From IMG/VR virus record IMGVR_UViG_3300035698_027846, positions 1-34,428 of that record: 34,428 nt of DNA; one strand, given 5' to 3'. Source of the stretch: a virus. The translations under genes and the position numbers were made by a program. Shown here one piece after another: positions 14,061 through 22,235 of the stretch. The notes under the pieces were generated by a model. The model saw nothing but the letters and a program-made list of their open reading frames with translations. It had not been told where the DNA came from and did not search any database. Within the stretch, counting starts at the first letter, position 1, and each line of letters begins with the position of its first letter.

Positions 14061-14995
14061 ATGATTGTATAACAAGCAAGTGTAAGACCAGCCTTACCTG
14101 AAGATACAAATGGTTCAGAGAAGGCTTCAATGATTTCTGCTGCGGATATTTTACCACTGTTTAACAATACTGTGTTAAAATATCCAAGAATTGCCCACCT
14201 GCATGACTCAGGATCATTTTTTATTGATTTTAGAATTTTTGCAATTTCCTTCCATGAAGATTTTTTCATTAATCCTTGACATAAACTCTTTATATTCTCA
14301 TCCTCTGCGCTGCCAGAATAGTTAGATATAATTTTTAACTGTTGTTTATCATTATCTACATTTAAAACCTTTTCCAATAATGATAAAATCTCTCTTGGAA
14401 TTCCATCTGCTTTTTTAGAAATTTCCTTTATAGTATCTTTAGAGATTTCTTTATCTTCTTTTTCAAGAATGCTTTTTATGAATTTTCTTGAAACAATAGG
14501 TGCCAATGGAGAAAATGTGAATTGAGAACATCTTGAAATAATAGGTGATATTAGTCTTTCAGGGTTAGTTGTGCAAAGAATGAAATATGTATTCTTTGGT
14601 GGTTCTTCTAAAATTTCCAATAAAGCATTTTGAAAAAACTTATTTGCCCCCTGAATTTCATTTAAAACAACTACATTTGATCCCATATCCCTTGGTAAAT
14701 ATTGACAGCCATCTATAATTTTTCTTGCATCATCAATTCCTCTAGCATCTGAAATATTTAATTCCATCAACCCTATGGATGATGCACCTAATTCTCTTGC
14801 CATAATTCTAGCACAAGTTGTTTTCCCACAACCTCTTGATCCTTGTAGAAGAAAAGTAGTTACTTTCTTTTCTTCTACAATCTTCTCTAATGAAGAAATT
14901 TCTTCAGTGTTTCCGAATATTTCACTGAACACTTGTGGACGAAATTTCTTTGCCATTGATAATTCTTGTGTTTTTATTTGTTTAGATTTTTTCAT
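14048..14995 (-). CDS. Clamp loader ATPase (T4 gp44-like / DnaX-like)
   Basis: An AAA+ ATPase of 315 residues that loads the sliding clamp. Walker A is GSRGCGKT (52-59). The Walker B equivalent is VVVLNEIQ (108-115), where the usual Asp is Asn112 and Glu113 is kept. Sensor 1 is CTTNPE, and the arginine-finger motif Ser154-Arg-Cys is intact. It is preceded by the RPQVFSEIFGN segment typical of RFC/DnaX-type loaders. A separate small subunit (gp62-like) was not recognised in the window. It overlaps the upstream gene by 14 bases and its message runs into the tandem repeat at 14031-14060. Confidence 0.93.
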   Translation of the reverse strand: MKKSKQIKTQELSMAKKFRPQVFSEIFGNTEEISSLEKIVEEKKVTTFLLQGSRGCGKTTCARIMARELGASSIGLMELNISDARGIDDARKIIDGCQYLPRDMGSNVVVLNEIQGANKFFQNALLEILEEPPKNTYFILCTTNPERLISPIISRCSQFTFSPLAPIVSRKFIKSILEKEDKEISKDTIKEISKKADGIPREILSLLEKVLNVDNDKQQLKIISNYSGSAEDENIKSLCQGLMKKSSWKEIAKILKSIKNDPESCRWAILGYFNTVLLNSGKISAAEIIEAFSEPFVSSGKAGLTLACYTIIKGE

Positions 14996-15359
14996 TAAAT
15001 TCCTTTTTATGTGTTTTTATTATTTCTTTTATTTTTCTTACCCCTTCTATAGACACGCATTTTCTATTCCATCCATCGTCAAAACACTTATTTATAAAAG
15101 AACAAATTCCATCTATTTCCTTTTCTTCTTTGAATTTTTGCTCATCTTCATACAAAACAGATGTTTCTGAATAATTAGAATTTTCTTTCCAGTCTTCAAT
15201 TAGATACTGTTTTTGCGAAAACCAATCTTCATTATCACAATAGAAATATTTTCTTCCAATTTTAGTAACTATAACTTTTGTTAAGGTTTGTTTTTTGTTT
15301 CGTGCTGAGTTTCCTACATTCAGAGAAAATAAAACTTCACCTACCTTTGGTTTTCTCAT
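14982..15359 (-). CDS. Phage protein, beta-barrel N-terminus
   Basis: A 125-residue protein beginning KPKVGEVLFSLNVGNSAR, followed by TLTKVIVTKIGRKYFYC. This is a pattern I recall in conserved phage proteins of unknown function, predicted to form a small SH3-like barrel. The C-terminal half is charged and helical. It shares its start codon region with the stop of the 15359-15586 gene (one-base overlap) and overlaps the clamp loader start. Confidence 0.75.
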   Translation of the reverse strand: MRKPKVGEVLFSLNVGNSARNKKQTLTKVIVTKIGRKYFYCDNEDWFSQKQYLIEDWKENSNYSETSVLYEDEQKFKEEKEIDGICSFINKCFDDGWNRKCVSIEGVRKIKEIIKTHKKEFNEKI

Positions 15360-15586
15360 TATTTCAATTCCTCTTGATCAAAATCTTTAATCATGTTTTT
15401 AAGAGAAATAAATACACCTTTCTTTCCAAGATTAGATATTACAGGAATTTCTCCCTTTTTATAAAGAGGAAAACTTATTAAAATAAAACCTGTTTTGTTT
15501 CCAATTTCTATATCTTTATTGAAATGTTCATTTAGATAATCATATAATTGTTCGTTTTGCTCGTTTTGTTCTATATCTGTTTTCAT
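15359..15586 (-). CDS. Hypothetical small protein
   Basis: Seventy-five residues with a polar N-terminus (repeated Glu-Gln-Asn) and a strand-rich core (TGFILISFPLYKKGEIPVISNLGKKG). Preceded by AGGAGATAAAATG. It ends at the start of the next gene. Function unknown. Confidence 0.6.
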   Translation of the reverse strand: MKTDIEQNEQNEQLYDYLNEHFNKDIEIGNKTGFILISFPLYKKGEIPVISNLGKKGVFISLKNMIKDFDQEELK

Positions 15587-15594
15587 TTTATCTC

Positions 15595-15802
15595 CTATTT
15601 AATAACTTCTAAAATATACGACATCATCCCTTCAACCCCACGATTATCAATATTAATATCAACCCAATGTCCAGGCTGATTTTTTAGTAGGATTATCTGG
15701 AAAGGGTTCAATAACTATAGCCTCTCTTATACATTCTTCTTGGTATACTACTTTTACAATCTGTCCTTTTAGTATTTCTATTCCATTTTTATCTATTACC
15801 AT
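15595..15802 (-). pseudogene. Small phage gene split by a one-base frameshift
   Basis: ATG at 15802 (ribosome binding site AAAAAGGAC) opens a frame that runs to TGA at 15659 with the text MVIDKNGIEILKGQIVKVV. After the A6 run (minus strand; plus 15680-15685) the next frame continues sensibly with PGHWVDINIDNRGVEGMM to TAG at 15595. Removing one A joins the two into a 68-residue protein whose ends match a small phage family I recall with a D-NGVE-I start and an EGM-SYILEV end. Mutation, slippage-based recoding or sequence error are all possible. Confidence 0.6.
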
Positions 15803-15852
15803 TCTTATGTCCTTTTTATTATATTATTAAAACATTACCTTTTAAAACGGAA

Positions 15853-15999
15853 TTAAAAAATGCCACAACGTCGAACTGTCTCAAGAAAAAGAAATTTACC
15901 ATCACCGTCCGGTGTAAAAGATACCAGCACTGGATGCCAAGCAAACCAAAGATGCCAAGCTTCTTTTTCTTTTCGTTTGTTTCGTCTATAAAAAAACAT
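15853..15999 (-). CDS. Small phage protein (48 residues), WHLWFAWHPV type
   Basis: ATG at 15999, TAA at 15853. The core WHLWFAWHPVLVSFTPDG and the ending FLETVRRCG form a pattern I recognise from very many small phage proteins of unknown function (W-H-x-WFAW-x-PV ... WLE-x-VERR). The ribosome binding site AAAGGAG is 14 bases upstream, slightly far. About 50 bases between this gene and the one below hold only a ribosome binding site and AT-rich spacer. Confidence 0.8.
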   Translation of the reverse strand: MFFYRRNKRKEKEAWHLWFAWHPVLVSFTPDGDGKFLFLETVRRCGIF

Positions 16000-16018
16000 T
16001 TATTATCAGTTTTCTCCT

Positions 16019-16252
16019 TTAAAATCCTTGGAATTTTAATTTTTCATTTAAAACTCTTGCTTCTCCAAAATGCCCAGGTAATTTATCTGCATTGTTTGGA
16101 AACTTCAATCTAAGAATACATCTTCTTCCTGTACTAAGACTCATTCTTTGAGCCTGATTCACATTTTCCCAAGCTCGTACAGGAGGTAAAATATATCCTG
16201 TTTTAACATATTTGTTTGCTTTTCTTAAACTACATACATGCCAAACAATCAT
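16019..16252 (-). CDS. Hypothetical small phage protein, WHV...ILPPVRAW type
   Basis: Seventy-seven residues with MIVWHVCSLRKANKYVKTG, then ILPPVRAWENVNQAQR, and LSTGRRCILRLKFP. This arrangement is found in conserved small phage proteins; the fold vaguely resembles the substrate-binding N-part of ADP-ribosyl- or phosphotransferase-like proteins, but no catalytic set is visible. It lies between the 48-residue protein and the polymerase. Confidence 0.7.
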   Translation of the reverse strand: MIVWHVCSLRKANKYVKTGYILPPVRAWENVNQAQRMSLSTGRRCILRLKFPNNADKLPGHFGEARVLNEKLKFQGF

Positions 16253-16269
16253 CTTTCTTCTTCCTCCTT

Positions 16270-19200
16270 TTAAAATGGAATTAATCCTTGTCTTATTTTA
16301 CTGAAAAAAGTTTTACATGTATCTTCAAACAGTTCTGCATTATGTGAATTATATAAAACACTACTTGGATGAATACAAAACATTACCCAGGCCCCTAATT
16401 TTTCAATCCAAATAAATTTACCAGACCTTCCCATAACACCTTTGTCAATATCTAAAAAAGCAAATAAACTAGTGTTTCCAAAAGCTAGAATAAAGTTTGG
16501 TTTAATTATTTTTATCTCATCTAATAAATTCACTAAACAAGTTTTTATTTCTTTTTTACTTGGTGTTTTTGTTTTTGACGGAAAACATTTACAAATATTA
16601 GATAAATAGAAATCATTTCTATTGAAATCGTAAATATTAACCTCTCTCCATAACACTTTTCCTGATTTTCCTATAAAATGCTGACATTCCTTGTCTTCTT
16701 CTTTTCCTGGGGCTTCACCAATAATCATCACGTTATATTTACCAGAAGATACAGGCACAGGTTGAGTGCATTGGTTTATCAAATCACAACCACTACATTC
16801 AGACATGTTGTTGAACTTAACATTACATGTTTGAACTAGACCGTAAGGTTTAAAGTTACAATTTAAAGCGTCTTCGTTTGAAACACATCTGTCTTTAATA
16901 AGGCTGTATAATTTTGGTTTTGTTATTTCTATTTGATCACTGATAGGAAAACTGAAATAACTTTGTGCTGCACTAGGAATTTTATCACTATAAGCTCCAA
17001 CAGCCTCTAGTATCTTTTTTGGATCATTCTCATCCTCCTGTGGTTCTAAATTAAAGAAACCTAATTGTCTTTGTTTTTTCATTTTTGCTGCTTTTATAGA
17101 TGCTTTTTCTCCAAATCCTTTTATTTCTAAGAATGGAGCATAAATTGTATTATCTTTTATTTTCCATTTCAAGGCATCTGATTTACCTATTTTTGGTAGT
17201 TTTATTTTTATATTCTTAGAGAATCCCCATTTAATAAGTTCTTCTTTTTTGTCCTCTTTTCCATATGTCATATTTGCACACAGAAACTCTAATGGATAAT
17301 TAACTTTTAACCAACCAGTTTGGTATCCAATATGAGCATAAGCAACACTATGAGCCAAGTTGAATAAATAACTTGCAGCATTTTCCAATACACCCCAAAA
17401 ACCCTCAGCCTCTTGTTTAGAGAATGTTTTTTGTTCAATGCAACCATTTACAAACATCTCTTTATATGGAAGCATCTCTGAAACATCTCTCTTTTTTCCA
17501 ATGATTTTTCTTATTTTGTCTGCAATAGTGAAAGGTAAGCCTGCCATTTTTGTTATTACGAACATTAAATCTTCCTGAAATATAGCTTGCCCGTATGAGT
17601 TTTTAGTTATCTCCTCATATATTGGATGTAATGGAAGCCATCTCTTGCCGTGTTTTCTTTCTATGTACTCCTTTGCCATTCCACTTTCAAGAGGCCCAGG
17701 TCTAACTAATGCAATAACATCAGCCATATGTTTGAATGATTCAATTCCCATATCTTTTACAAACTTAGTTATATGTGGAGTATTCATTTGGAATATCCCG
17801 GCTGTATTACCATTATTTACCATTTTAAAAACTCTTGGGTCATCAGTTTTTATATAGTTCATATCTGGAATATTATCATCAACTAAATCAGTACATTCTT
17901 TTATAATTGTTAATTGATTCAATCCTAACAAATCAAGTTTCAATAACCCTTGATCTTCAGCATTATATTTTTCCCAATTTACAACTATATGCCCTTTTCT
18001 CTTTGCAAGATTACATTGTCCGGAGGTTGTTAGATCGTATTTTGAAACAATTACAGCAGATGCATGTTGAGAGGCCCCTCTTATAGTTCCTTCTAATTTC
18101 AAAGCAATTTCAATGACTTCTGGATATTTCTTTTGAAATGAGACCCCTTCTAGTTTTTCTAAAACATCTTTTATCCTCTCTTTCTTTTTTATTGCCTTAG
18201 ATAAAATATCAGCTTCTTTTAAAGGAACATCAAAAACTCTTGAAACATCCCTTATAGCTCCTCTACTTTGCATCTTACTAAAAGTTGAAACACCGGAAAT
18301 ATTATTCTTTCCATATTTATTGATTAAATAATTTCTAACTTCTTCTCTTTTGTTATCAGCTATATCAATATCAATATCAGCCATATCACCACGATCTACA
18401 TTAAGAAATCTCTCAAAAATAAGCTTATGAGGAATTGGATCAATAGTGGTTATTTTAAGCAGATATGCAACTAAACTTCCTGAACTACTACCTCTTCCTG
18501 GCCCTACAGGAATATTGTTATCTCTACACCAATTAAGTAAATCATATACAATCAAGAAATAATCAGGTAGGTTTAATTTCTTAATTACATTATACTCCAT
18601 TTTAAATCTTTTATAATATTTTTTATTTTTTTTTATATCTTTTTCAAAAATCTCCTTATATCCAATTTCACATAATTTCTTTAAATTAAAATTGCTTGTT
18701 TTACCCTTGCAAACTTTTGGAGATGGTAATGATATGCTTTTCTTCTCAATCTTGAAGTCACAGCACATTTTTGCCACCAGAAGGGTATTCTTACAAGCTT
18801 GCTTAACCTTCAATAATGGAATATTATGATATTTCTGAAAATTGCTTATAACATAATCTACATCACACAAATATAGATCATCCATACTGAACTTCCATCT
18901 TTTAGAATCGTTCCATTTCTTTTTTGTTTGAATTGCAAGAACAACCTCTTGAGCTTTAGAATCTTCTTTGTTTACATAATGAGAATCGTGAGTAGCTACT
19001 AATTTCACTTTTGTTTCTTTATGTAGTTTCATGCAAAGATCATTAGTGTCTCTTTGTATATCAATATCATGACCCATAATTTCAAGGAATAAATTTTCTT
19101 TTATTTTCTTGTGCAATTTGTGAAAAAAATCTACCCCTCCAGGTAAATTTAAAAAAGAATTAGCACATGCAGTCATAATCACTAAACCATCACTATGCTC

Positions 19201-19566
19201 AAGAACACTTTCAAAACTCATTCTTGGCTTTCTGTAAAAACCTTCTAAATTTGCTCTGGTTAACAAACTACACAAATTCTTCCAGCCAGTTTCATTTTTT
19301 ACAAGAAAGGTGATGTGCCCAGATTTTCCTTTAGATTTTAGATCATTTATTATATATCCCTCACAACCTATAATTGATTTAATTCCTTCTTTTTTACAAG
19401 CTGTTTGAAAATCAATAACTCCGTCAATAGTTCCATGGTCAGTCAAAGCAATAAATTTATGGTCTAATTCTTTTGCTTTGATTGCCATATCAGCCGGTTT
19501 TGATAAACCATCTAAAAGGGAAAACATAGAATGGCTATGTAGATGAGCAAAAGGTATTTTTTTCAT
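16270..19566 (-). CDS. DNA polymerase III alpha fused to family-4 uracil-DNA glycosylase
   Basis: The replicative polymerase, 1098 residues. Order: PHP domain (HLHSHS at 8-13, TDHG at 42-45); C-family core with PGRGSSSGS (near 355), the paired catalytic acids in ADIDIDIAD (near 400) and KLDLLGL (third acid, near 545); a helix-hairpin-helix near 818. The normal OB and tau-binding C-terminus is replaced from about 915 by a UDG-4-like domain: CSGCDLINQC, GEAPGKEED (near 950), then NICKCFPSKTK, AFGNTS and CIHPSS (near 1068). The cysteines could hold a [4Fe-4S] cluster. This would tether uracil recognition to the fork. It starts at an ATGA overlap with the upstream gene. The glycosylase activity is inferred. 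Confidence 0.93.
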   Translation of the reverse strand: MKKIPFAHLHSHSMFSLLDGLSKPADMAIKAKELDHKFIALTDHGTIDGVIDFQTACKKEGIKSIIGCEGYIINDLKSKGKSGHITFLVKNETGWKNLCSLLTRANLEGFYRKPRMSFESVLEHSDGLVIMTACANSFLNLPGGVDFFHKLHKKIKENLFLEIMGHDIDIQRDTNDLCMKLHKETKVKLVATHDSHYVNKEDSKAQEVVLAIQTKKKWNDSKRWKFSMDDLYLCDVDYVISNFQKYHNIPLLKVKQACKNTLLVAKMCCDFKIEKKSISLPSPKVCKGKTSNFNLKKLCEIGYKEIFEKDIKKNKKYYKRFKMEYNVIKKLNLPDYFLIVYDLLNWCRDNNIPVGPGRGSSSGSLVAYLLKITTIDPIPHKLIFERFLNVDRGDMADIDIDIADNKREEVRNYLINKYGKNNISGVSTFSKMQSRGAIRDVSRVFDVPLKEADILSKAIKKKERIKDVLEKLEGVSFQKKYPEVIEIALKLEGTIRGASQHASAVIVSKYDLTTSGQCNLAKRKGHIVVNWEKYNAEDQGLLKLDLLGLNQLTIIKECTDLVDDNIPDMNYIKTDDPRVFKMVNNGNTAGIFQMNTPHITKFVKDMGIESFKHMADVIALVRPGPLESGMAKEYIERKHGKRWLPLHPIYEEITKNSYGQAIFQEDLMFVITKMAGLPFTIADKIRKIIGKKRDVSEMLPYKEMFVNGCIEQKTFSKQEAEGFWGVLENAASYLFNLAHSVAYAHIGYQTGWLKVNYPLEFLCANMTYGKEDKKEELIKWGFSKNIKIKLPKIGKSDALKWKIKDNTIYAPFLEIKGFGEKASIKAAKMKKQRQLGFFNLEPQEDENDPKKILEAVGAYSDKIPSAAQSYFSFPISDQIEITKPKLYSLIKDRCVSNEDALNCNFKPYGLVQTCNVKFNNMSECSGCDLINQCTQPVPVSSGKYNVMIIGEAPGKEEDKECQHFIGKSGKVLWREVNIYDFNRNDFYLSNICKCFPSKTKTPSKKEIKTCLVNLLDEIKIIKPNFILAFGNTSLFAFLDIDKGVMGRSGKFIWIEKLGAWVMFCIHPSSVLYNSHNAELFEDTCKTFFSKIRQGLIPF

Positions 19567-20042
19567 ATGTTTCCCTGAAGATGATTAGTTATTTTTCCAA
19601 TTTTTTGTCTACTTTTATGCAAATATCTAAAAGTACTAAGTATATATCCAACAACATCTTCATTTGTCTCAAAATTAGAAGTTTCTTTTATTTCTTTTAG
19701 AAAATCAAGATCATTTTGGTGCAAATATACTGAAAAACTTCTATATCCTCTCTCTCTCATTTTATCTCTATATTTCTCTAATCTTTTGTTAGCTTTTGTT
19801 CTATACTCTACACCTGATTGTAATGCTTTTTTCATTTTTTGTTTCCTTTTATATGTGTAACTTTCTATTATAGAACGCAAAACATTTTGACCCTCTAAAG
19901 CATGTTTTAGAAAATCTTCAAAAGTTCTAAATTTATCTTTAGGAAATCCTTGATATTTTCTACCCCAAAAAGCTAGTTCTTTATCTTCTAGAAACTTATC
20001 ATCATTGAGTTCAAATATATTAGGATTTCTAACTTTTCCCAC
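19563..20042 (-). CDS. Basic helical protein upstream of the polymerase
   Basis: A 159-residue protein, basic. The C-terminal third (RERGYRSFSVYLHQNDLDFL, then ETNEDVVGYILS) resembles a ribbon-helix-helix-like unit: a strand, then two helices. The middle is Lys/Arg-rich helix (KRKQKMKKALQSG). It overlaps the polymerase start (ATGA) and could be a DNA-binding regulator or accessory factor. No firm family. Confidence 0.65.
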   Translation of the reverse strand: MGKVRNPNIFELNDDKFLEDKELAFWGRKYQGFPKDKFRTFEDFLKHALEGQNVLRSIIESYTYKRKQKMKKALQSGVEYRTKANKRLEKYRDKMRERGYRSFSVYLHQNDLDFLKEIKETSNFETNEDVVGYILSTFRYLHKSRQKIGKITNHLQGNI

Positions 20043-20054
20043 TTTTTATTTCCT

Positions 20055-20385
20055 TTAAATTTTATATGTTTTAGTTCCATTCCAACTTTTTCTTAATCTA
20101 TCCAGTTCAATGTTAGATTCTTTTAAATTATCACCACTTTTTTTAATATGGCACATAATTCTTTCAAATGTTTCTTCAGTAACTGAATTTCCAATACACC
20201 AATTACTAAGACATCCTTTTTGATTTCCAAAATGAATATATGTATTTTCAAAACATGTATTTTCTTTTCCATTTTGAAAATACATGTCTGGTGTTTTTTG
20301 ATCTTGACAATCCTGTAAAATCAATAAGTTCAATCATTCTTTTTCCGCTTGACAATACTTTATACCCAACTTTTAGTGTTATCAT
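20055..20385 (-). pseudogene. Hypothetical phage gene with probable one-base frameshift near its start
   Basis: A strong ribosome binding site (AAAAAGGAAATAAAA) leads to ATG at 20385, opening MITLKVGYKVLSSGKRM. This frame soon diverges, while the next frame carries the long body: QDQKTPDMYFQNGKENTCFE, then an IHFGN and a WCIGNSVTEETFERIM segment, to TAA at 20055. Dropping one T from a T4 run (plus 20317-20320) joins both into about 109 residues. If translation began at the TTG at 20333 instead, it would lack a ribosome binding site. So the gene is either broken, recoded or affected by a sequence error. Confidence 0.6.
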
Positions 20386-20405
20386 TTTTATTTCCTTTTT
20401 TATTT

Positions 20406-20479
20406 TGGAAGCAGAATCTGGAATTGAACCAGAATTTTTAGAATCAAAATCTAAAGTCCTAACATTGGACGATTCTGCC
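20406..20479 (-). tRNA. tRNA-Gln (anticodon UUG)
   Basis: A full cloverleaf can be drawn on the minus strand. Acceptor GGCAGAA/UUCUGCU (first pair G-U), D-stem GUCC/GGAC with a short seven-base loop, anticodon stem UUAGA/UCUAA with loop UUUUGAU (anticodon UUG, reads CAA and CAG), a four-base variable region, T-stem UCUGG/CCAGA with loop UUCAAUU, then discriminator U73 and an encoded CCA. It sits between the sliding clamp and the small frameshifted gene. The short D-loop and U73 (bacterial tRNA-Gln usually has G73) are unusual. It would raise supply of a Gln codon favoured in this AT-rich genome. Confidence 0.9.
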
Positions 20480-20502
20480 TTTTGTTGATATTTAATTAAA
20501 GT

Positions 20503-21495
20503 TTATTGTATTTTATAAACCATAGTTGTAATTTGATTTCCGAAAAATACAACAAAAGAATCTTCATTGCAGAAATAATCGCTAATAGGAGCAACAGCTT
20601 TTAAATATTTTTGAGATAAAATAAAACTATCCATTTTTGTTTCAAATGGAACTGATTTCTTTATTTCTCCCTTTGCGTTATCAGATGCCAGTATCATCTC
20701 TCCTTTTCTAAATTTAAATGAGATACTATCAATACCCATATCTGAATCTATAAATATGCCGGACTCTTCTATAATACTTTTAAATTCTTCTGGAAGATCT
20801 ACTTTTTCATTCTCAATTTTATTAAACTGTTCAACTATTGCTTCTGACAGTTCAGTAGGTTCTATTTGTCTAACTCCAATTGTTGAATCTCCTGAACTAA
20901 AAAATGCCCAACCTTCGTTTACTGAATATTTTATAGGTGCAAACAATTTTAAAACTGGAAAGAATTCTACAGGAAACATCATGTCATCTATTTCTTCATC
21001 AAACTCAACTTTTGCTACCATTTGATTATTTGTAGTGAAAACATTATCTTTTTGCACAAAAAAACAATATCTCTCTGGATTTTTCTCATCTTTAGATGAT
21101 GCAAATTTAGCTTTTCCTAGAGCCTCTACAAAATCTATAGGAAGCTCTTTAAATTTCTTTGGAATTTCAGGAATGTTATCTTTTTCTATCTCTTCTGTAT
21201 ATGACAATCTTGCTTTTACTGATTTAGATGTTACAGACAGGAATTTCTTCCCTAGTTTTAATGTAAGATCATTTTCTTTGTTGTTATTAATTATTTTAAA
21301 TAATTCTGGAGCTACACCAAATTTTCTATCAGTTTGTGTATCTGTTTTATGAAACAAAAAGGAAATTTCGTTCATAGCTGCAATCCCATCTGGAAAAAAA
21401 CTGATATTACTAAAACTTGGAAACGGGCTGTTTTTCTTTGTTATCAATGCTGATACTTCTAAAATATGGTTAATATCTTCTTTCTTAAACTCCAT
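20503..21495 (-). CDS. Sliding clamp (DnaN/beta-clamp-like)
   Basis: The processivity factor of the polymerase. About 330 residues with three repeats of the clamp fold; the last repeat shows the typical SFILSQKYLKAVAPI and SFVVFFGN pattern. I choose the ATG at 21495 (MEFKKEDINHIL) because an ideal ribosome binding site, GGGAG, lies just upstream. The longer GTG start at 21510 would place that site inside the coding sequence. It follows a tiny coupled frame and is followed, seven bases past its stop, by the tRNA region. Clamp loader and polymerase in the same operon block support the role. Confidence 0.85.
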   Translation of the reverse strand: MEFKKEDINHILEVSALITKKNSPFPSFSNISFFPDGIAAMNEISFLFHKTDTQTDRKFGVAPELFKIINNNKENDLTLKLGKKFLSVTSKSVKARLSYTEEIEKDNIPEIPKKFKELPIDFVEALGKAKFASSKDEKNPERYCFFVQKDNVFTTNNQMVAKVEFDEEIDDMMFPVEFFPVLKLFAPIKYSVNEGWAFFSSGDSTIGVRQIEPTELSEAIVEQFNKIENEKVDLPEEFKSIIEESGIFIDSDMGIDSISFKFRKGEMILASDNAKGEIKKSVPFETKMDSFILSQKYLKAVAPISDYFCNEDSFVVFFGNQITTMVYKIQ

Positions 21496-21541
21496 AAAAT
21501 CGTCTCCCACTTAAATATTTACTTTCATATTTACCTGCCAT
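21485..21541 (-). CDS. Possible 18-residue coupled peptide
   Basis: ATG at 21541 touches the stop of the 21542-22201 gene (TAAATG) and the frame runs MAGKYESKYLSGRRFYGV to TAA at 21485, overlapping the clamp start. It fills an otherwise unused stretch and contains the clamp's ribosome binding site. It may be a coupling device rather than a functional peptide. Weak support. Confidence 0.25.
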   Translation of the reverse strand: MAGKYESKYLSGRRFYGV

Positions 21542-22201
21542 TTATTTTGTTTCTTTCAACATGTTTCTTTTTTTCAACAAAGCAATCATATCTTGAGCAT
21601 GTTTTAGTCTAACATTTGCATATCGTTCTGTTGTTTTTATACCTCTTTTCTTTAGAAGTGGCATAAGTGATTCAATACCTATATTCTGATCACTGATATA
21701 AATATCCATAACATTGGCAAACACAGACATAGTCGAGTAAATTGGCTTATCTTCTTCATCGAAACCTATTTCAAAAACTTCTTTTGATTTTCCTACCAAA
21801 ACTTCCTCTTCTTCTTCAGGTAGTTTTTCGTCTTGATGCCAAATTTCTACATCATTAAGATCTAAATCTCCTTCAAATTTTTCTTCTATTTCGTCTTGAA
21901 TAAGCATAGGTTCAGATTCTGTTATTTTTACAACTTCTTCAGATTCAATTGTTTCTTCATCTACATTTTCTTCATCATCTTCATCATCTTCATCTTTTGA
22001 TAATTTCTCGTAGAATTCAACAACATCATCAGGTACATTAGAACTTAATCCACTGTCTATAATTAGTTCCATTTCAAATAAAAATTTACTAATCAATTCA
22101 TCTTTTCCTCCAGAAAGTTTGATCCTGTTTTTTGTAATTTTTGCCTTGTTTAGAGATTTAACAACATTCTTTAGTTCAGTATAATCAAATTCAAATTCCA
22201 T
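21542..22201 (-). CDS. Acidic phage protein upstream of the clamp
   Basis: A 219-residue protein. The N-terminal 60 residues are helical, and residues about 68-140 are a very acidic, low-complexity stretch (runs of Asp and Glu). The C-terminal 70 residues form a helical domain with MSVFANVMDIYIS and an LLKKRGIKTTERYANVRL segment that looks like a winged-helix or CARD-like DNA-binding unit. Acidic linkers with a small DNA-binding end occur in phage regulators. Role unknown. Confidence 0.7.
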   Translation of the reverse strand: MEFEFDYTELKNVVKSLNKAKITKNRIKLSGGKDELISKFLFEMELIIDSGLSSNVPDDVVEFYEKLSKDEDDEDDEENVDEETIESEEVVKITESEPMLIQDEIEEKFEGDLDLNDVEIWHQDEKLPEEEEEVLVGKSKEVFEIGFDEEDKPIYSTMSVFANVMDIYISDQNIGIESLMPLLKKRGIKTTERYANVRLKHAQDMIALLKKRNMLKETK

Positions 22202-22235
22202 TATTTTTCCTTTTTTTTGTTTACTTTTGTTTTAT

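Noticed and set aside
15359-19566. Separate UDG gene next to the polymerase
   Set aside because: The frame is continuous from the PHP domain through the UDG motifs with no stop or internal ribosome binding site noticed, so it is a fusion.
20406-20479. Suppressor tRNA or altered genetic code
   Set aside because: The anticodon is UUG, reading ordinary Gln codons, and long genes end normally at TAA, TAG and TGA without internal stops.
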